Position numbers and translations under genes: made by a program
Shown here: positions 18,356-26,492 of the stretch, piece after piece
Position numbering within the stretch: position 1 is the stretch's first letter
Layout of the letters: each line of letters begins with the position of its first letter
Notes under the pieces: generated by a model
What the model was told of the DNA's origin: nothing
What the model saw: the letters and a program-made list of their open reading frames with translations, nothing else
The model's database searches: none
Source of the DNA: Mongoliimonas terrestris
Lineage (GTDB): Bacteria > Pseudomonadota > Alphaproteobacteria > Rhizobiales > Pleomorphomonadaceae
NCBI RefSeq assembly: GCF_001927285.1
Contig: NZ_MSIG01000017.1
Location: 20,317-84,316 of the forward strand
Direction: 5' to 3'
DNA: 64,000 bases

Positions 18356-18975
18356 CAGAGATGATCCGGCACGCCGGGGGTGGTCACGAACCCCGGCAGC
18401 GCGCGCATGCGGCGGGTCCAGGCGCGGAGCTTCGGGTAGGCCTCCAGCGCCTCGCCGAAGTCGATCGCGAGCGCCACCGCCGGAAACGCCGCCACGTCGG
18501 CGACGGTCGGCTCCGCGCCGACCAGGAAGCCCGCGCCGTCGATCCCCTGGCGGGCGAGCCGGTCGTCGAGGATCCGGAACGCCCGGCGCGCCGCCGCCAC
18601 CGGATCGACCACCGGCGAGGCGAGGCCCAGCATCGCATCCAGCCGGGCCGCGTCGGCGGCGGCGAGATCCCGTTCGGCGAACGCCAGCCACTCGATCGTC
18701 TCCGCCGCCCGGTCGCCGCCCTGCCAGGCGGGTGCCCCGCGCGCCATGTGCCAGAGGATGGCGGCGACGCTGGTCAGGACCTCTCCGTCCTCCACCCACA
18801 CCGGCACGGTGCCGCGCGGGTTGAGCGCCCGGAAGTCCGCCCCCTCGGTCTCGCGGCCCGGATAGACGTCCACCGGCCGGCGGTCGTGCGCGATCCCGAT
18901 GAGGCCCGCCATCAGCCGCACCGCATAGGCGTTCGCCGAAAGCTCGTAGTCGAAGAGCACGGGCCGATCGGCCAT
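18355..18975 (-). CDS. Glutathione S-transferase family protein
   Basis: A cytosolic GST of 206 aa with the thioredoxin-like N-domain (MADRPVLFDYELSANAYAVR) and NPRGTVPVWVEDGEVLTSV, containing the cis-Pro and the glutathione gamma-Glu binding Glu/Asp-Ser region. The helical C-domain carries FLVGAEPTVADVAAFPAVAL, the usual N-capping box. The residue at the catalytic Ser/Cys position near Ser13-Asn15 is not decided. The gene starts two bases after the catalytic Rieske subunit ends and overlaps the MFS gene by one base. A role in conjugating, dehalogenating or cleaving an oxygenated product is likely. Confidence 0.88.
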   Translation of the reverse strand: MADRPVLFDYELSANAYAVRLMAGLIGIAHDRRPVDVYPGRETEGADFRALNPRGTVPVWVEDGEVLTSVAAILWHMARGAPAWQGGDRAAETIEWLAFAERDLAAADAARLDAMLGLASPVVDPVAAARRAFRILDDRLARQGIDGAGFLVGAEPTVADVAAFPAVALAIDFGEALEAYPKLRAWTRRMRALPGFVTTPGVPDHL

Positions 18976-18977
18976 GG

Positions 18978-19838
18978 TCAGGCGGCCTCCCGCCGGTCGA
19001 TGCCGAAGCGCAGGCCCTTCTCCTTCAGCCACCGCCGGTAGGCGATGGAGGAAAGGTCCGCCCGCGTCGGCGTCTCCGCCCGCGGCGACAGCGGCAGCAG
19101 GCGCGGCCGCTGGTTTTCCAGGATGATCCGGTCCTGCAGGAAGATGGTCTGCTGGAAGTGGATGATCTCGGTCGTGGAACTCACCGCGTCCACCACCAGC
19201 ACGAAGGCGTAGGCGATCGAGCGGTCCTCGTCGGTCGGCTGGATCAGGAGGCCGATCACGTCCTGCCGGGCCGGGTCGCTCGGGCAGGTCTTGTAGAGGA
19301 GCACGGTGAAGGGCCGCGCCACCCGGTAGAGATAGTCGCTCATCTGGCCGCCCGCCGCGTTCGCCGCCGCCTGCGGCTGCCAGAAGCGGCAGTTGGTGGC
19401 CCAGACCTCGTCCACGTCCCGGCGGATCTCGCAGTCGTAGGGCTCCACCGTCGGCCGATCCTCCACGCCGAGGATGTCCGTGTGGACGAACGGGAAGTGC
19501 GCCATGTCGAGGAAGTTCTCCACCAGGCGCAGGCCCGAGGCGCGCACGTGGACCGCGCCGCAGGTGGCGAGCCGCCGGTCCGTCTCGTCGAACTCCGCGA
19601 TCGGCGGCAGACCGCGCGTCGGCGTCCCGAGCGTCGTCCACACGTGCCCATAGGCAAGCGTCACGGGAAGGGCGCGCCCCGTCTCGGTCTCGACCGCCGT
19701 GACCGCCCCGCCCGCCAGCCCGAGCGTCAACTCCGCCCCGAGCAGCCGCGTCGCGACCGGCCGCCCGATGGACAAGTCCTCCGGCCGGCCCACCACATAC
19801 CACTCGTCCAGCGCCACGGGATCGTCGGTCCGGCTCAT
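18978..19838 (-). CDS. Rieske-oxygenase catalytic subunit lacking its own cluster
   Basis: A 286-aa VanA-like ring-hydroxylating/demethylating oxygenase subunit. The mononuclear iron site is clear: ENFLDMAHFPFVHTDILG with Asp111, His114 and His119. The C-terminal ILQDRIILENQRP-type block (here LQDRIILENQRPRLLPL) is the conserved end of this family. The N-terminal 70 residues keep the outline of a Rieske domain (DEWYVVGRPEDLSIGRPVAT, then YGHVWTTLG). Both loops with Cys-x-His and Cys-x2-His are missing, so it cannot bind a 2Fe-2S cluster. The gene overlaps the upstream stand-alone Rieske gene by four bases. The pair together would make one functional oxygenase. Confidence 0.85.
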   Translation of the reverse strand: MSRTDDPVALDEWYVVGRPEDLSIGRPVATRLLGAELTLGLAGGAVTAVETETGRALPVTLAYGHVWTTLGTPTRGLPPIAEFDETDRRLATCGAVHVRASGLRLVENFLDMAHFPFVHTDILGVEDRPTVEPYDCEIRRDVDEVWATNCRFWQPQAAANAAGGQMSDYLYRVARPFTVLLYKTCPSDPARQDVIGLLIQPTDEDRSIAYAFVLVVDAVSSTTEIIHFQQTIFLQDRIILENQRPRLLPLSPRAETPTRADLSSIAYRRWLKEKGLRFGIDRREAA

Positions 19839-20509
19839 GCGTCGGCCTCCTCCAGGCTGTGGCGAAGCCGCTCCAGTGCGTCCATCGCCGTGTGCAGGTC
19901 CGCCCCCGCGACGTCACCCTCGGCAAGCGCGTGGAGCATCGTGCGGTCGCCGTCGAGGCCGTGGACGGCGAGAAGCAGCGCCGGCCCGTCCGCCCGCGCC
20001 ATCCGCCCGAGATCGCCCGAGGGCTCCAGGCCCGCGCTCGCGAGCCGCGCCCGCACCGTCTCCACCGGGGCGGCCACAAGCAGGCTGCGCACCGGCGTCA
20101 TCCCGTCCGGCACCGGCGGCGGCGCGGCGGGACGGTCCGGCGATCCGGTGGTGAACACCAGCCCGCCGGCCTCGGCCACCGCGAAGGAGCGGGCGGAGAG
20201 CGTCTTCGGCGGCTCCAGGTCCGGATGGGCCGGGATGGCGGTGCAGCCGGCGTCGAGGCCGAAACGCCAGCCGTGGTAGAGGCAGGCGAGCGTGTCGCCG
20301 CGCACGAACCCGAAGGAAAGCCGCATGCCCCGGTGCGGGCAGCGGTCCTCCCACACGCGCACGGCCCCGCCCGTCCCGCGCCAGACCACCAGCTCCCGCC
20401 CGTCGAGAAGCACGGGCACGGGCGTCGCCGGCGCGATGTCGGCGGACAGCGCGACCGGGATCCAGCGCGGCGGCGGCTGGGCGGCGCTCATCGGATCCGC
20501 CAGCGTCAC
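19835..20509 (-). CDS. Stand-alone Rieske [2Fe-2S] protein partner
   Basis: A 224-aa protein. Residues about 15-110 form a Rieske domain with intact ligands Cys57-x-His59 (EDRCPHRGMRLS) and Cys76-x2-His79 (ACLYHGWRF), ending at GLVFTTGSPD. The remaining about 110 residues (from MTPVRSLLVA to LRHSLEEADA) resemble no domain I recognise and do not contain the iron-binding catalytic fold. It overlaps both neighbours by four bases (ATGA at each junction), so it is translated with the catalytic subunit. The expected role is to hold the cluster that feeds electrons to the iron of the next protein. An internal ATG at residue 7 is an alternative start. Confidence 0.85.
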   Translation of the reverse strand: MTLADPMSAAQPPPRWIPVALSADIAPATPVPVLLDGRELVVWRGTGGAVRVWEDRCPHRGMRLSFGFVRGDTLACLYHGWRFGLDAGCTAIPAHPDLEPPKTLSARSFAVAEAGGLVFTTGSPDRPAAPPPVPDGMTPVRSLLVAAPVETVRARLASAGLEPSGDLGRMARADGPALLLAVHGLDGDRTMLHALAEGDVAGADLHTAMDALERLRHSLEEADA

Positions 20510-20871
20510 GCCGCCATCTCCGGTTCGCCGTCCGTCGCCATCCGGCCGGCCCCGGTCGATCCGGTCATGCCGACGGCCAGACGCCGGAAGCCCACGCCCG
20601 CGTCCGCCTTGGTCGACGGCCCGACGGCGATGTCGTCGACCCGGCAGGCGGCGGGCCCGAGCAGGCAGGCCACCATCAGCATGTCGATCAGCGCGGGCGG
20701 CCCGGCCACCACCACCGTCGCGCTGTCGTCGCGTGCCGTCGCCCAGCCGTTCAGGCTGAAGCGGTTCGCCCGGTCCGCCACGAAATCCAGGAATGTCTCG
20801 CCGAGCCCGTGCCCGGTGATCGTGAGGCGCACCGCGTCATCGGCCTGCACCGCATCGGAACGCAGCCGCAT
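20506..20871 (-). CDS. Degenerate acylphosphatase-like protein
   Basis: A 121-aa protein. Residues about 12-85 follow the acylphosphatase pattern: VRLTITGHGLGETFLDFVAD (beta 1 and helix 1), NGWATARDDSATVVVAGPPA, then a helix and CRVDDIAVG. The catalytic Arg of the usual GVxFR loop and the Asn after the GW motif are both absent, so acyl-phosphate hydrolysis is unlikely. A tail of about 30 residues follows. AAGGAG lies six bases before ATG 20871. First gene of the five-gene operon, overlapping the Rieske gene by four bases, so it may be a structural or regulatory partner of the oxygenase. The fold call is moderately sure; the function is unknown. Confidence 0.65.
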   Translation of the reverse strand: MRLRSDAVQADDAVRLTITGHGLGETFLDFVADRANRFSLNGWATARDDSATVVVAGPPALIDMLMVACLLGPAACRVDDIAVGPSTKADAGVGFRRLAVGMTGSTGAGRMATDGEPEMAA

Positions 20872-21002
20872 GGGATGCTCCTTCAGTCCGCCCTCATCGG
20901 ACCCGACCAGGTGCCGCCGGTCAAGCCCAACCGCTGGGCAGCGCTGCCGTCCGCAGCGTCAGCCGCCGCCGATCCCCGCATCGGCAACCGCCAATCCCCA
21001 CT

Positions 21003-22217
21003 TCACTCGCTGGCGAGGATCATGTTGCGCACGATCGGGTAGATCTGCCCCTCCCAGCGCCGGCCGCTGAACACCCCGTAATGGCCGACGCCCGCCTGCA
21101 TGTGGTGGCGCTTGCGATAGGGCCGGATGCCCGTGCAGAGGTCGTGCGCCGCCGCGGTCTGGCCGAGGGCGCAGATGTCGTCGCGCTCCCCCTCCACGGT
21201 GAGGAGCGCGGTGCGGCGAATGCGCCCCGGGTCCACCGGCCGGCCCCGGTAGGTCAGCTCGCCCTTCGGCAAAAGCGCGTCCTGGAACACCATGCGGATG
21301 GTCTCCAGGTAGAATTCCGCCGTCAGATCGAGCACGGCGAAATACTCGTCGTAGAAGGTCTGAATGGCTTCCGCCTTCTCGGTCTCGCCCTTCACCAGAT
21401 GCCGGTAGAGGTCGTTGTGCGCCTTGGCGTGCCGCTCCGGGTTCATCGCCATGAAGGCGGAAAGCTGCACGAACCCCGGATAGACGCGCCGGCCGGCGCC
21501 CTTGTGGCGGCTGGGCACGGTGCCGATCAGGTTCTCCTCGAACCAGCTCATCGGCTTGGAGAGCGCGAGGGTGTTCACCGACGTCGGATTGATCCGGGTG
21601 TCCACCGGGCCGGCCATCAGCGTCATGGAGCGCGGCTGCGCCGGATTGTCGTCCGCCGCCATCACGGCCGTGGCCGCCAGCACCTGCACGCACGGCTGGC
21701 ACACCGCCAGCACGTGAGACCCCGGACCCATGGTCTCCAGGAAACGGATCAGGTGCTCCACATAGTCGTCGAAGCCGAACGGCCCGTCCTCCAGCGGCAC
21801 ATCGCGGGCGTTGTGCCAGTCGGTGATGTAGACGTCGTGGTCGGCAAGCAGCGTCTGCACGGTGTTGCGCAGCAAGGTGGCGAAGTGGCCGGAAAGCGGC
21901 GCCACCACCAGCACCTTCGGCTGCGGCACGTCCACGTCCTTGGCGAAGTGGAGGAGCGTGCCGAAGGGCGTCACCAGCACCGGCTCCTCCGTCACCGGCA
22001 CCTCGCGGTTGCCGACCGTGACGGCGTTGATCCGGTAGGACGGCCGCGCGTGGGTGATGCCCGCCCGGGCCAGCATCGCCTGGGTCGCCATGGCGTGCGA
22101 CAGCGGCAGGCGCGGACGAAGGGCGGCGAACGGGGTGGTCACCGCGGCGGAGAATCGCGCCGTCGCGCGCACCATATCGGCCAGGTCGGCCTGCGCCTGG
22201 TATCGTCGATAGAGCAT
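21003..22217 (-). CDS. phaZ: Intracellular polyhydroxyalkanoate depolymerase
   Basis: A 404-aa protein of the PhaZ1-type intracellular PHB depolymerases, which mobilise amorphous storage granules to 3-hydroxybutyrate units. It starts MLYRRYQAQADLADMVR. The nucleophile elbow is HVLAVCQPCVQVLAATAV, where a Cys in VCQP replaces the Ser of the lipase box, as known for this family. The acidic and His parts of the triad fit LLTVEGERDDICALGQT and QAGVGHYGVFSGRRW. ATG 22217 is the family-like start; the frame stays open upstream through the antisense of a GST gene, which is not part of it. Consistent with the phaC gene at 33-35 kb. Confidence 0.92.
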   Translation of the reverse strand: MLYRRYQAQADLADMVRATARFSAAVTTPFAALRPRLPLSHAMATQAMLARAGITHARPSYRINAVTVGNREVPVTEEPVLVTPFGTLLHFAKDVDVPQPKVLVVAPLSGHFATLLRNTVQTLLADHDVYITDWHNARDVPLEDGPFGFDDYVEHLIRFLETMGPGSHVLAVCQPCVQVLAATAVMAADDNPAQPRSMTLMAGPVDTRINPTSVNTLALSKPMSWFEENLIGTVPSRHKGAGRRVYPGFVQLSAFMAMNPERHAKAHNDLYRHLVKGETEKAEAIQTFYDEYFAVLDLTAEFYLETIRMVFQDALLPKGELTYRGRPVDPGRIRRTALLTVEGERDDICALGQTAAAHDLCTGIRPYRKRHHMQAGVGHYGVFSGRRWEGQIYPIVRNMILASE

Positions 22218-22359
22218 ACCGTCGTCGCCCCCGCAGAAGGCCGCTCGGCCTCCACTCACGCCCAGTTTCCGCTTGAAGGCTAGTGCAATCTCCCGCGCGC
22301 TGCGAGATAATTTAACAAAGCGGAACACCGGGTGGGGGCCCGACCGCCGGGGAGGCGAC

Positions 22360-23016
22360 ATGGCGGCGGCGGTTCTGACGATTTCCAGCAAGACATATTC
22401 GTCGTGGTCGTTGCGGGGCTGGCTGCTCTGCCGCATGGCGGGTCTGCCCATCACCGAGGCGGTGGCCGCCTTCGACGATCCCGGCACCCGCGCCGAACTG
22501 CTCCTTCTGTCGCCATCCTTCCTGGTGCCCTGCCTCACGCATGGGCGGGTGAAGGTGTGGGACACGCTCGCCATCGCCGAGTATCTGGCCGAGATCGCCC
22601 CCGAGGCGGGCCTGCTGCCGGCCGATCAGGCGGCGCGGGCGCACTGCCGGGCGGTCTCCGGCGAGATGCACTCCGGCTTCCAGAACTTGCGCTCGGCGCT
22701 GCCCATGAACCTCAAGGCGCACCATCCGGGCTTCAAGGTCTGGGCCGGCGCCCGGCCGGATATCGAGCGCGTCACCGCCATCTGGCGGGATTGCCTGTCC
22801 GCCTACGGCGGCCCGTGGCTGTTCGGCAAGGCGCCGACCCTGGCCGACGCCATGTTCGCCCCGGTCGCCACCCGCTTCCAGACCTATGACGTCGCCCTCG
22901 ATCCGCCCTGCGCGGCCTATCGCGAGACCATCCTCGCCTGGGCCTTCATGAAGGAATGGACCGCCGCGGCCGCCGACGAGGTGGACGAGCTCGACGAACT
23001 CGACGTGGAATTTTGA
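22360..23016 (+). CDS. Glutathione S-transferase family protein
   Basis: A 218-aa GST. The N-domain reads LTISSKTYSSWSLRGWLLCR, with the Ser-Ser-Trp motif of zeta/maleylacetoacetate-isomerase-like GSTs. SPSFLVPCLTHGRVKVWDTL follows with the cis-Pro and the substrate-Glu region, and LFGKAPTLADAMFAPVATRF is the C-domain capping box. The tail ADEVDELDELDVEF is strongly acidic. ATG 22360 is chosen because GGGGAGG lies six bases upstream; an ATG 87 bases earlier lacks such a site. It diverges from phaZ and precedes the transhydrogenase by 180 bp. The substrate is unknown. Confidence 0.9.
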   Translation: MAAAVLTISSKTYSSWSLRGWLLCRMAGLPITEAVAAFDDPGTRAELLLLSPSFLVPCLTHGRVKVWDTLAIAEYLAEIAPEAGLLPADQAARAHCRAVSGEMHSGFQNLRSALPMNLKAHHPGFKVWAGARPDIERVTAIWRDCLSAYGGPWLFGKAPTLADAMFAPVATRFQTYDVALDPPCAAYRETILAWAFMKEWTAAAADEVDELDELDVEF

Positions 23017-23196
23017 ACCGTCACGCCGCCGACGAACGCCCGTGGCAGGCTCCGCCCCGGCGCAAGCCTGACCGCGCATCCTGCCGGTGACCAGACACCG
23101 GGGCGGCGCGGCATCGTCCATGCATCCGACTGAACACGCCGCCGCGCCGCCGTCGGTGGACCGTGTCCGCTTGCCTCGCCGGGAGAGACTTTTCGC

Positions 23197-24612
23197 ATGT
23201 ACGACTTCGACATGATCGTGATCGGCAGCGGCCCCGCCGGGCGCCGCGCCGCCGTGCAGAGCGCCAAGCTGAACCGCACCGTGCTGGTGGTCGAGAAGGG
23301 CCGCCGGGTCGGCGGCGTCTCGGTCCACACCGGCACCATCCCGTCGAAGACGCTCCGCGAGACGGTGCTCAACCTCTCCGGCTGGCGCGAACGCGGCTTC
23401 TACGGCCGCGCCTACCGGGTCAAGCAGGAGATCGACGCCGAGGACCTGAAGGTGCGGCTGCGCAAGACCCTCGACCACGAGGTGGAGGTTCTGGAGCACC
23501 AGTTCAGCCGCAACGCGGTGCGCTGCACCAGCGGCGAGGCGCGCTTCGTCGGCCCGCACGAGGTGGAGGTGGTCAGCGAGGTCGGCGACCGGCGGATCTA
23601 CACGGCCGCCCACGTGCTGATCGCCTGCGGCACCCGCCCGCACCGGCCCGATCACGTGCCCTTCGACGGGGCGGTGGTGTTCGACAGCGACGAGATCCTC
23701 GACATCCCGCGCCTGCCACGCAGCCTCACGGTGATCGGCGCCGGCGTGATCGGCACCGAATACGCCACCATCTTCTCCGCCCTCGACGTGGCGGTGACCC
23801 TGGTGGACGGCCGCTCCACCATCCTGGATTTCATCGACAAGGAACTGATCGACGAGTTCCTCCACGATCTGCGCGACCGCAACGTCTCCGTCCGCCTCGG
23901 CGCCTCGGTTTCGTCCATTGAGATCCAGGGCGGCCAGGCGGTGACGCGCCTTGCCGGCGGGCGGGTGATCCAGAGCGACATGCTGCTCTATGCCGCCGGG
24001 CGCACCGGCGCCACCGACCGGCTGAACCTGGAGGCCGCCGGCGTCGTCACCGACGAGCGCGGGCGGATCGCCGTGGAGCCGGCGACCATGCGCACCAGCG
24101 TCCCGCATATCTACGCGGCCGGCGATGTGATCGGCTTCCCGAGCCTCGCCTCCACCAGCATGGAGCAGGGCCGCGTCGCCGCCTGCCACGCCTTCGGGCT
24201 GGAGCCGCCGCCGCCGCCGGAGTTTTTCCCCTACGGCATCTACGCGGTGCCGGAGATCTCCACCGTCGGCATGTCCGAGGAGGAGGTGCGCAAGCGCGAC
24301 ATCCCGTACGAGGTCGGCATCGCCCGCCTCCGGGAGACCTCTCGCGGCCACATCATGGGGCTCAACAGCGGGATGATGAAGATGATCTTCTCCACCCGCA
24401 CCCGCCGCCTCCTCGGCGTCCACATCGTCGGCGAGGGGGCGACCGAACTCATCCACATCGGCCAGGCGGTGCTCAACCTGAAGGGCACCATCGACTACTT
24501 CATCGAGAACACATTCAACTATCCGACTCTCGCTGAGGCCTACAAGATCGCCGGTCTTGACGCCTGGAATCGCATGTCGCGCTACACGGTGCCCGACAAG
24601 CAGCCGGTGTAG
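23197..24612 (+). CDS. sthA: Soluble pyridine nucleotide transhydrogenase (SthA-like)
   Basis: A flavoprotein of 471 aa in the pyridine nucleotide-disulfide oxidoreductase fold that equilibrates NADPH and NAD+. The FAD motif is MIVIGSGPAGRRAAVQSAKL and the NAD(P) motif is TVIGAGVIGTEYATIF. The second FAD motif is PHIYAAGDVIGFPSLAST. At the redox-active site the sequence is SVHTGTIPSKTLRE, lacking the Cys pair of lipoamide dehydrogenase or glutathione reductase. This is what separates SthA from those enzymes. The dimerisation domain ends NYPTLAEAYKIAGLDAWNR. GGGAGAG stands upstream of ATG 23197. Confidence 0.93.
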   Translation: MYDFDMIVIGSGPAGRRAAVQSAKLNRTVLVVEKGRRVGGVSVHTGTIPSKTLRETVLNLSGWRERGFYGRAYRVKQEIDAEDLKVRLRKTLDHEVEVLEHQFSRNAVRCTSGEARFVGPHEVEVVSEVGDRRIYTAAHVLIACGTRPHRPDHVPFDGAVVFDSDEILDIPRLPRSLTVIGAGVIGTEYATIFSALDVAVTLVDGRSTILDFIDKELIDEFLHDLRDRNVSVRLGASVSSIEIQGGQAVTRLAGGRVIQSDMLLYAAGRTGATDRLNLEAAGVVTDERGRIAVEPATMRTSVPHIYAAGDVIGFPSLASTSMEQGRVAACHAFGLEPPPPPEFFPYGIYAVPEISTVGMSEEEVRKRDIPYEVGIARLRETSRGHIMGLNSGMMKMIFSTRTRRLLGVHIVGEGATELIHIGQAVLNLKGTIDYFIENTFNYPTLAEAYKIAGLDAWNRMSRYTVPDKQPV

Positions 24613-24702
24613 CCTACAACCCGGCTACATGCGCCGGCTACAAGGGCTACAGACGCGGGCTACAAGCGCGACAAATGCCCCGATGTCGCCGACAAGATGT
24701 CC
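24613..24702. repeat. Short GGCTACA direct repeats between convergent genes
   Basis: Between the stop codons of sthA and the YbhN-like gene, CCTACA or GGCTACA recurs five times within about 55 bases (24613-24667), at irregular 10-15 base steps. Each copy is flanked by CG-rich triplets. No intrinsic terminator is visible. The origin may be slippage; a function is not evident. Confidence 0.4.
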
Positions 24703-25656
24703 TCATTCCCGCCGTTCGGCCGGCCTCAGCCGTCCGTGGGCGAACTGCCGCCGCTCGAAGAGGAGCACGACCACGATGGAAAGGGCGAACGGGATCAGCA
24801 GATAAAGGAGCCGGAAGACGAGGAGCGCGGCCAGCACGTCCGCCTCCCGCATCTCCGGCAGGCCGGTGAGGAAGAGCAGTTCCAGGACCCCGAGCCCGCC
24901 CGGCGCGTGGCTGAGAAGCGCCACCGAGAAGGACGTGACGAAAATCCCCAGAACCACGAAATAGCCCGGATTTCCGGCCTCCGGCAGGGCGAAGTGGATG
25001 ATCGCGGCGGCCCCGATGATCTCGATCGGGGCGACCACCAGCTGCCACCCGACCACGTTCGGCCGCGGATACTGGACGACCACGCCCCAGCGATGGATCG
25101 GCGGCAGTCCTTTAAGGCTTCCCCAGACGTAGAGGGCAAGAAGCGCAAAGATGAAAACGCCCGCGCCCCGTGCAAGTCCGAGCGGCGCATCTTCCACGAA
25201 CCGGCGCAAGACATGCGGCTCCAGAATCAATAGGAGCCCGATCAGCAGAACCGCGCCTATGATGAAGGTCATGGAGCAAAGCGCCACCAAAACCCCAACC
25301 TCGCCGCCGGTCAGCCCGCGGGAGGTGTAGGCCCGGTAGCGGATCACCGCGCCGGAGAGCACCGAGGCGCCGATGTTGTGGGAAAGAGCGTAGGTGGTGA
25401 AAGAGGTTAGCGCCACGAAGGGCCACGGCAGGCGGCGGCCGAGATGCATCAGCGCGACCCGGTCGTAGGCGGCGAGCGCCGCGTAGGCGACCACGGCTCC
25501 GAGGACGGAGAGCGCCCACTGGTGCGGCCGGATCGCCGCGATGCTGTCCACAAGATCGTCCAGCGAAAGGCCGCGGACCTCCTTGTAGAGCAACCAGCCC
25601 GAGAACACCGCCGCCCCGACCCCGACAACCGGCCAGATATAGTCCTTCGCCTTCAA
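24703..25656 (-). CDS. YbhN/UPF0104 (LPG synthase TM-type) membrane protein
   Basis: A 317-aa integral membrane protein with about eight hydrophobic helices. It has the family features TTYALSHNIGASVLSGAVIRYRAYTSRG (conserved RYR) and HAPGGLGVLELLFLTGLPEM, the motif with GG.G..E typical of the lysylphosphatidylglycerol synthase transmembrane domain. It has no soluble aminoacyl-transferase domain. The start is TTG at 25656, because GGAGGG stands six bases upstream; the frame extends 45 codons further to an ATG with no ribosome site. Possible roles are lipid flipping or envelope stress, but the function of the short forms is not established. Confidence 0.8.
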   Translation of the reverse strand: MKAKDYIWPVVGVGAAVFSGWLLYKEVRGLSLDDLVDSIAAIRPHQWALSVLGAVVAYAALAAYDRVALMHLGRRLPWPFVALTSFTTYALSHNIGASVLSGAVIRYRAYTSRGLTGGEVGVLVALCSMTFIIGAVLLIGLLLILEPHVLRRFVEDAPLGLARGAGVFIFALLALYVWGSLKGLPPIHRWGVVVQYPRPNVVGWQLVVAPIEIIGAAAIIHFALPEAGNPGYFVVLGIFVTSFSVALLSHAPGGLGVLELLFLTGLPEMREADVLAALLVFRLLYLLIPFALSIVVVLLFERRQFAHGRLRPAERRE

Positions 25657-25880
25657 CAGGATCCCTCCAGCCGCGCGGCTGTCCGCCAACCATTCATGCG
25701 CCGTCTCACCGTCCCGCTTGTCAATCCCGAACCCTTCGGGAGAGAAAACGTTCTGTGACCCGACGCAGACGACAGGAGTCCTGCACGGCATCCAAGAGGC
25801 AAAGGTGGGCTAGGGTCGGTATGCCTCCCGGGCCGGACCGGCTTTGAATCCTTGAAGGAATTCGGGGCCGAGGCCGCCTT

Positions 25881-26453
25881 TCAGAGCGTGGCGGCGAGGG
25901 CGCCGTACTGCTTCATCGTCGGCGTGCGAGCGCCGCGGACCGATCCGGCCGGCAGGGCGGCTGAAGCTTCCAGGTGGAGGAGTTCGGCAAGGCGGGCCCG
26001 GGCGCGGTTGACCCGGCTCTTCACCGTGCCGACGGCGACGCCGCAGATTTCGGCGGCTTCCTCGTAGGAGACGCCCATCGCGCCGACGAGCAGGATCGCC
26101 TGCCGCTGGTCCGCCTGGAGGGCGGCGAGCGCCACGGCGATCTCGCCGCCATAGACCGACCACTCCTGCTCCGGCGGCGCGGACCCGGTGTCCACCACCC
26201 CGTCCGGCGAGATCGTCACCTCGCGGCCCCATTTGCGGAAGCCGCTGTAGAAGGTGTTCCGCATGATGGTGAAAAGCCACTGCCGAAGGGCCGTCCCTGG
26301 CGTGAACTTGTCCAGGTTCGCGTAGGCCTTCAGAAGTGTCTCCTGAACAAGATCGTCGGCGTCAGAAACATTCTGCGTCAAGGAGCGTGCAAATGCGCGA
26401 AGAGGCGGCACAAGCTTCAGGATATCGGACTTGAGCCCGTCGTGGTTCGACAT
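25881..26453 (-). CDS. ecfG: EcfG-like general-stress ECF sigma factor
   Basis: A two-domain ECF sigma factor of 190 aa. Region 2 holds LVPPLRAFARSLTQNVSDADDLVQETLLKAYANLDKF and LRQWLFTIMRNTFYSGFRKW, which contact the -10 element. Region 4 holds LQADQRQAILLVGAMGVSYEEAAEICGVAVGTVKSRVNRARARL, the -35 helix-turn-helix. The pattern matches EcfG (ECF15), the output of the PhyR-NepR stress switch; no phyR or nepR gene is seen in the window. An ATG at 26489 is in frame, but the gene's own EcfG promoter ends at 26493 and would start transcription at about 26486. The ATG at 26453 is therefore the likely start. Autoregulation is implied. Confidence 0.88.
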   Translation of the reverse strand: MSNHDGLKSDILKLVPPLRAFARSLTQNVSDADDLVQETLLKAYANLDKFTPGTALRQWLFTIMRNTFYSGFRKWGREVTISPDGVVDTGSAPPEQEWSVYGGEIAVALAALQADQRQAILLVGAMGVSYEEAAEICGVAVGTVKSRVNRARARLAELLHLEASAALPAGSVRGARTPTMKQYGALAATL

Positions 26454-26492
26454 GAGACTGACATCCGCAATCTGAATGGAAGATGCCATGTC

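Noticed and set aside
18356..18799. N-terminal extension of the MFS protein by 148 codons
   Set aside because: The extension runs through the GST gene in another frame. The transporter's first helix begins at the ATG overlapping the GST stop.
22218..22574. N-terminal extension of phaZ by 119 codons
   Set aside because: The extension is antisense to the GST gene. The family start MLYRRYQAQ and its length fit the ATG at 22217.
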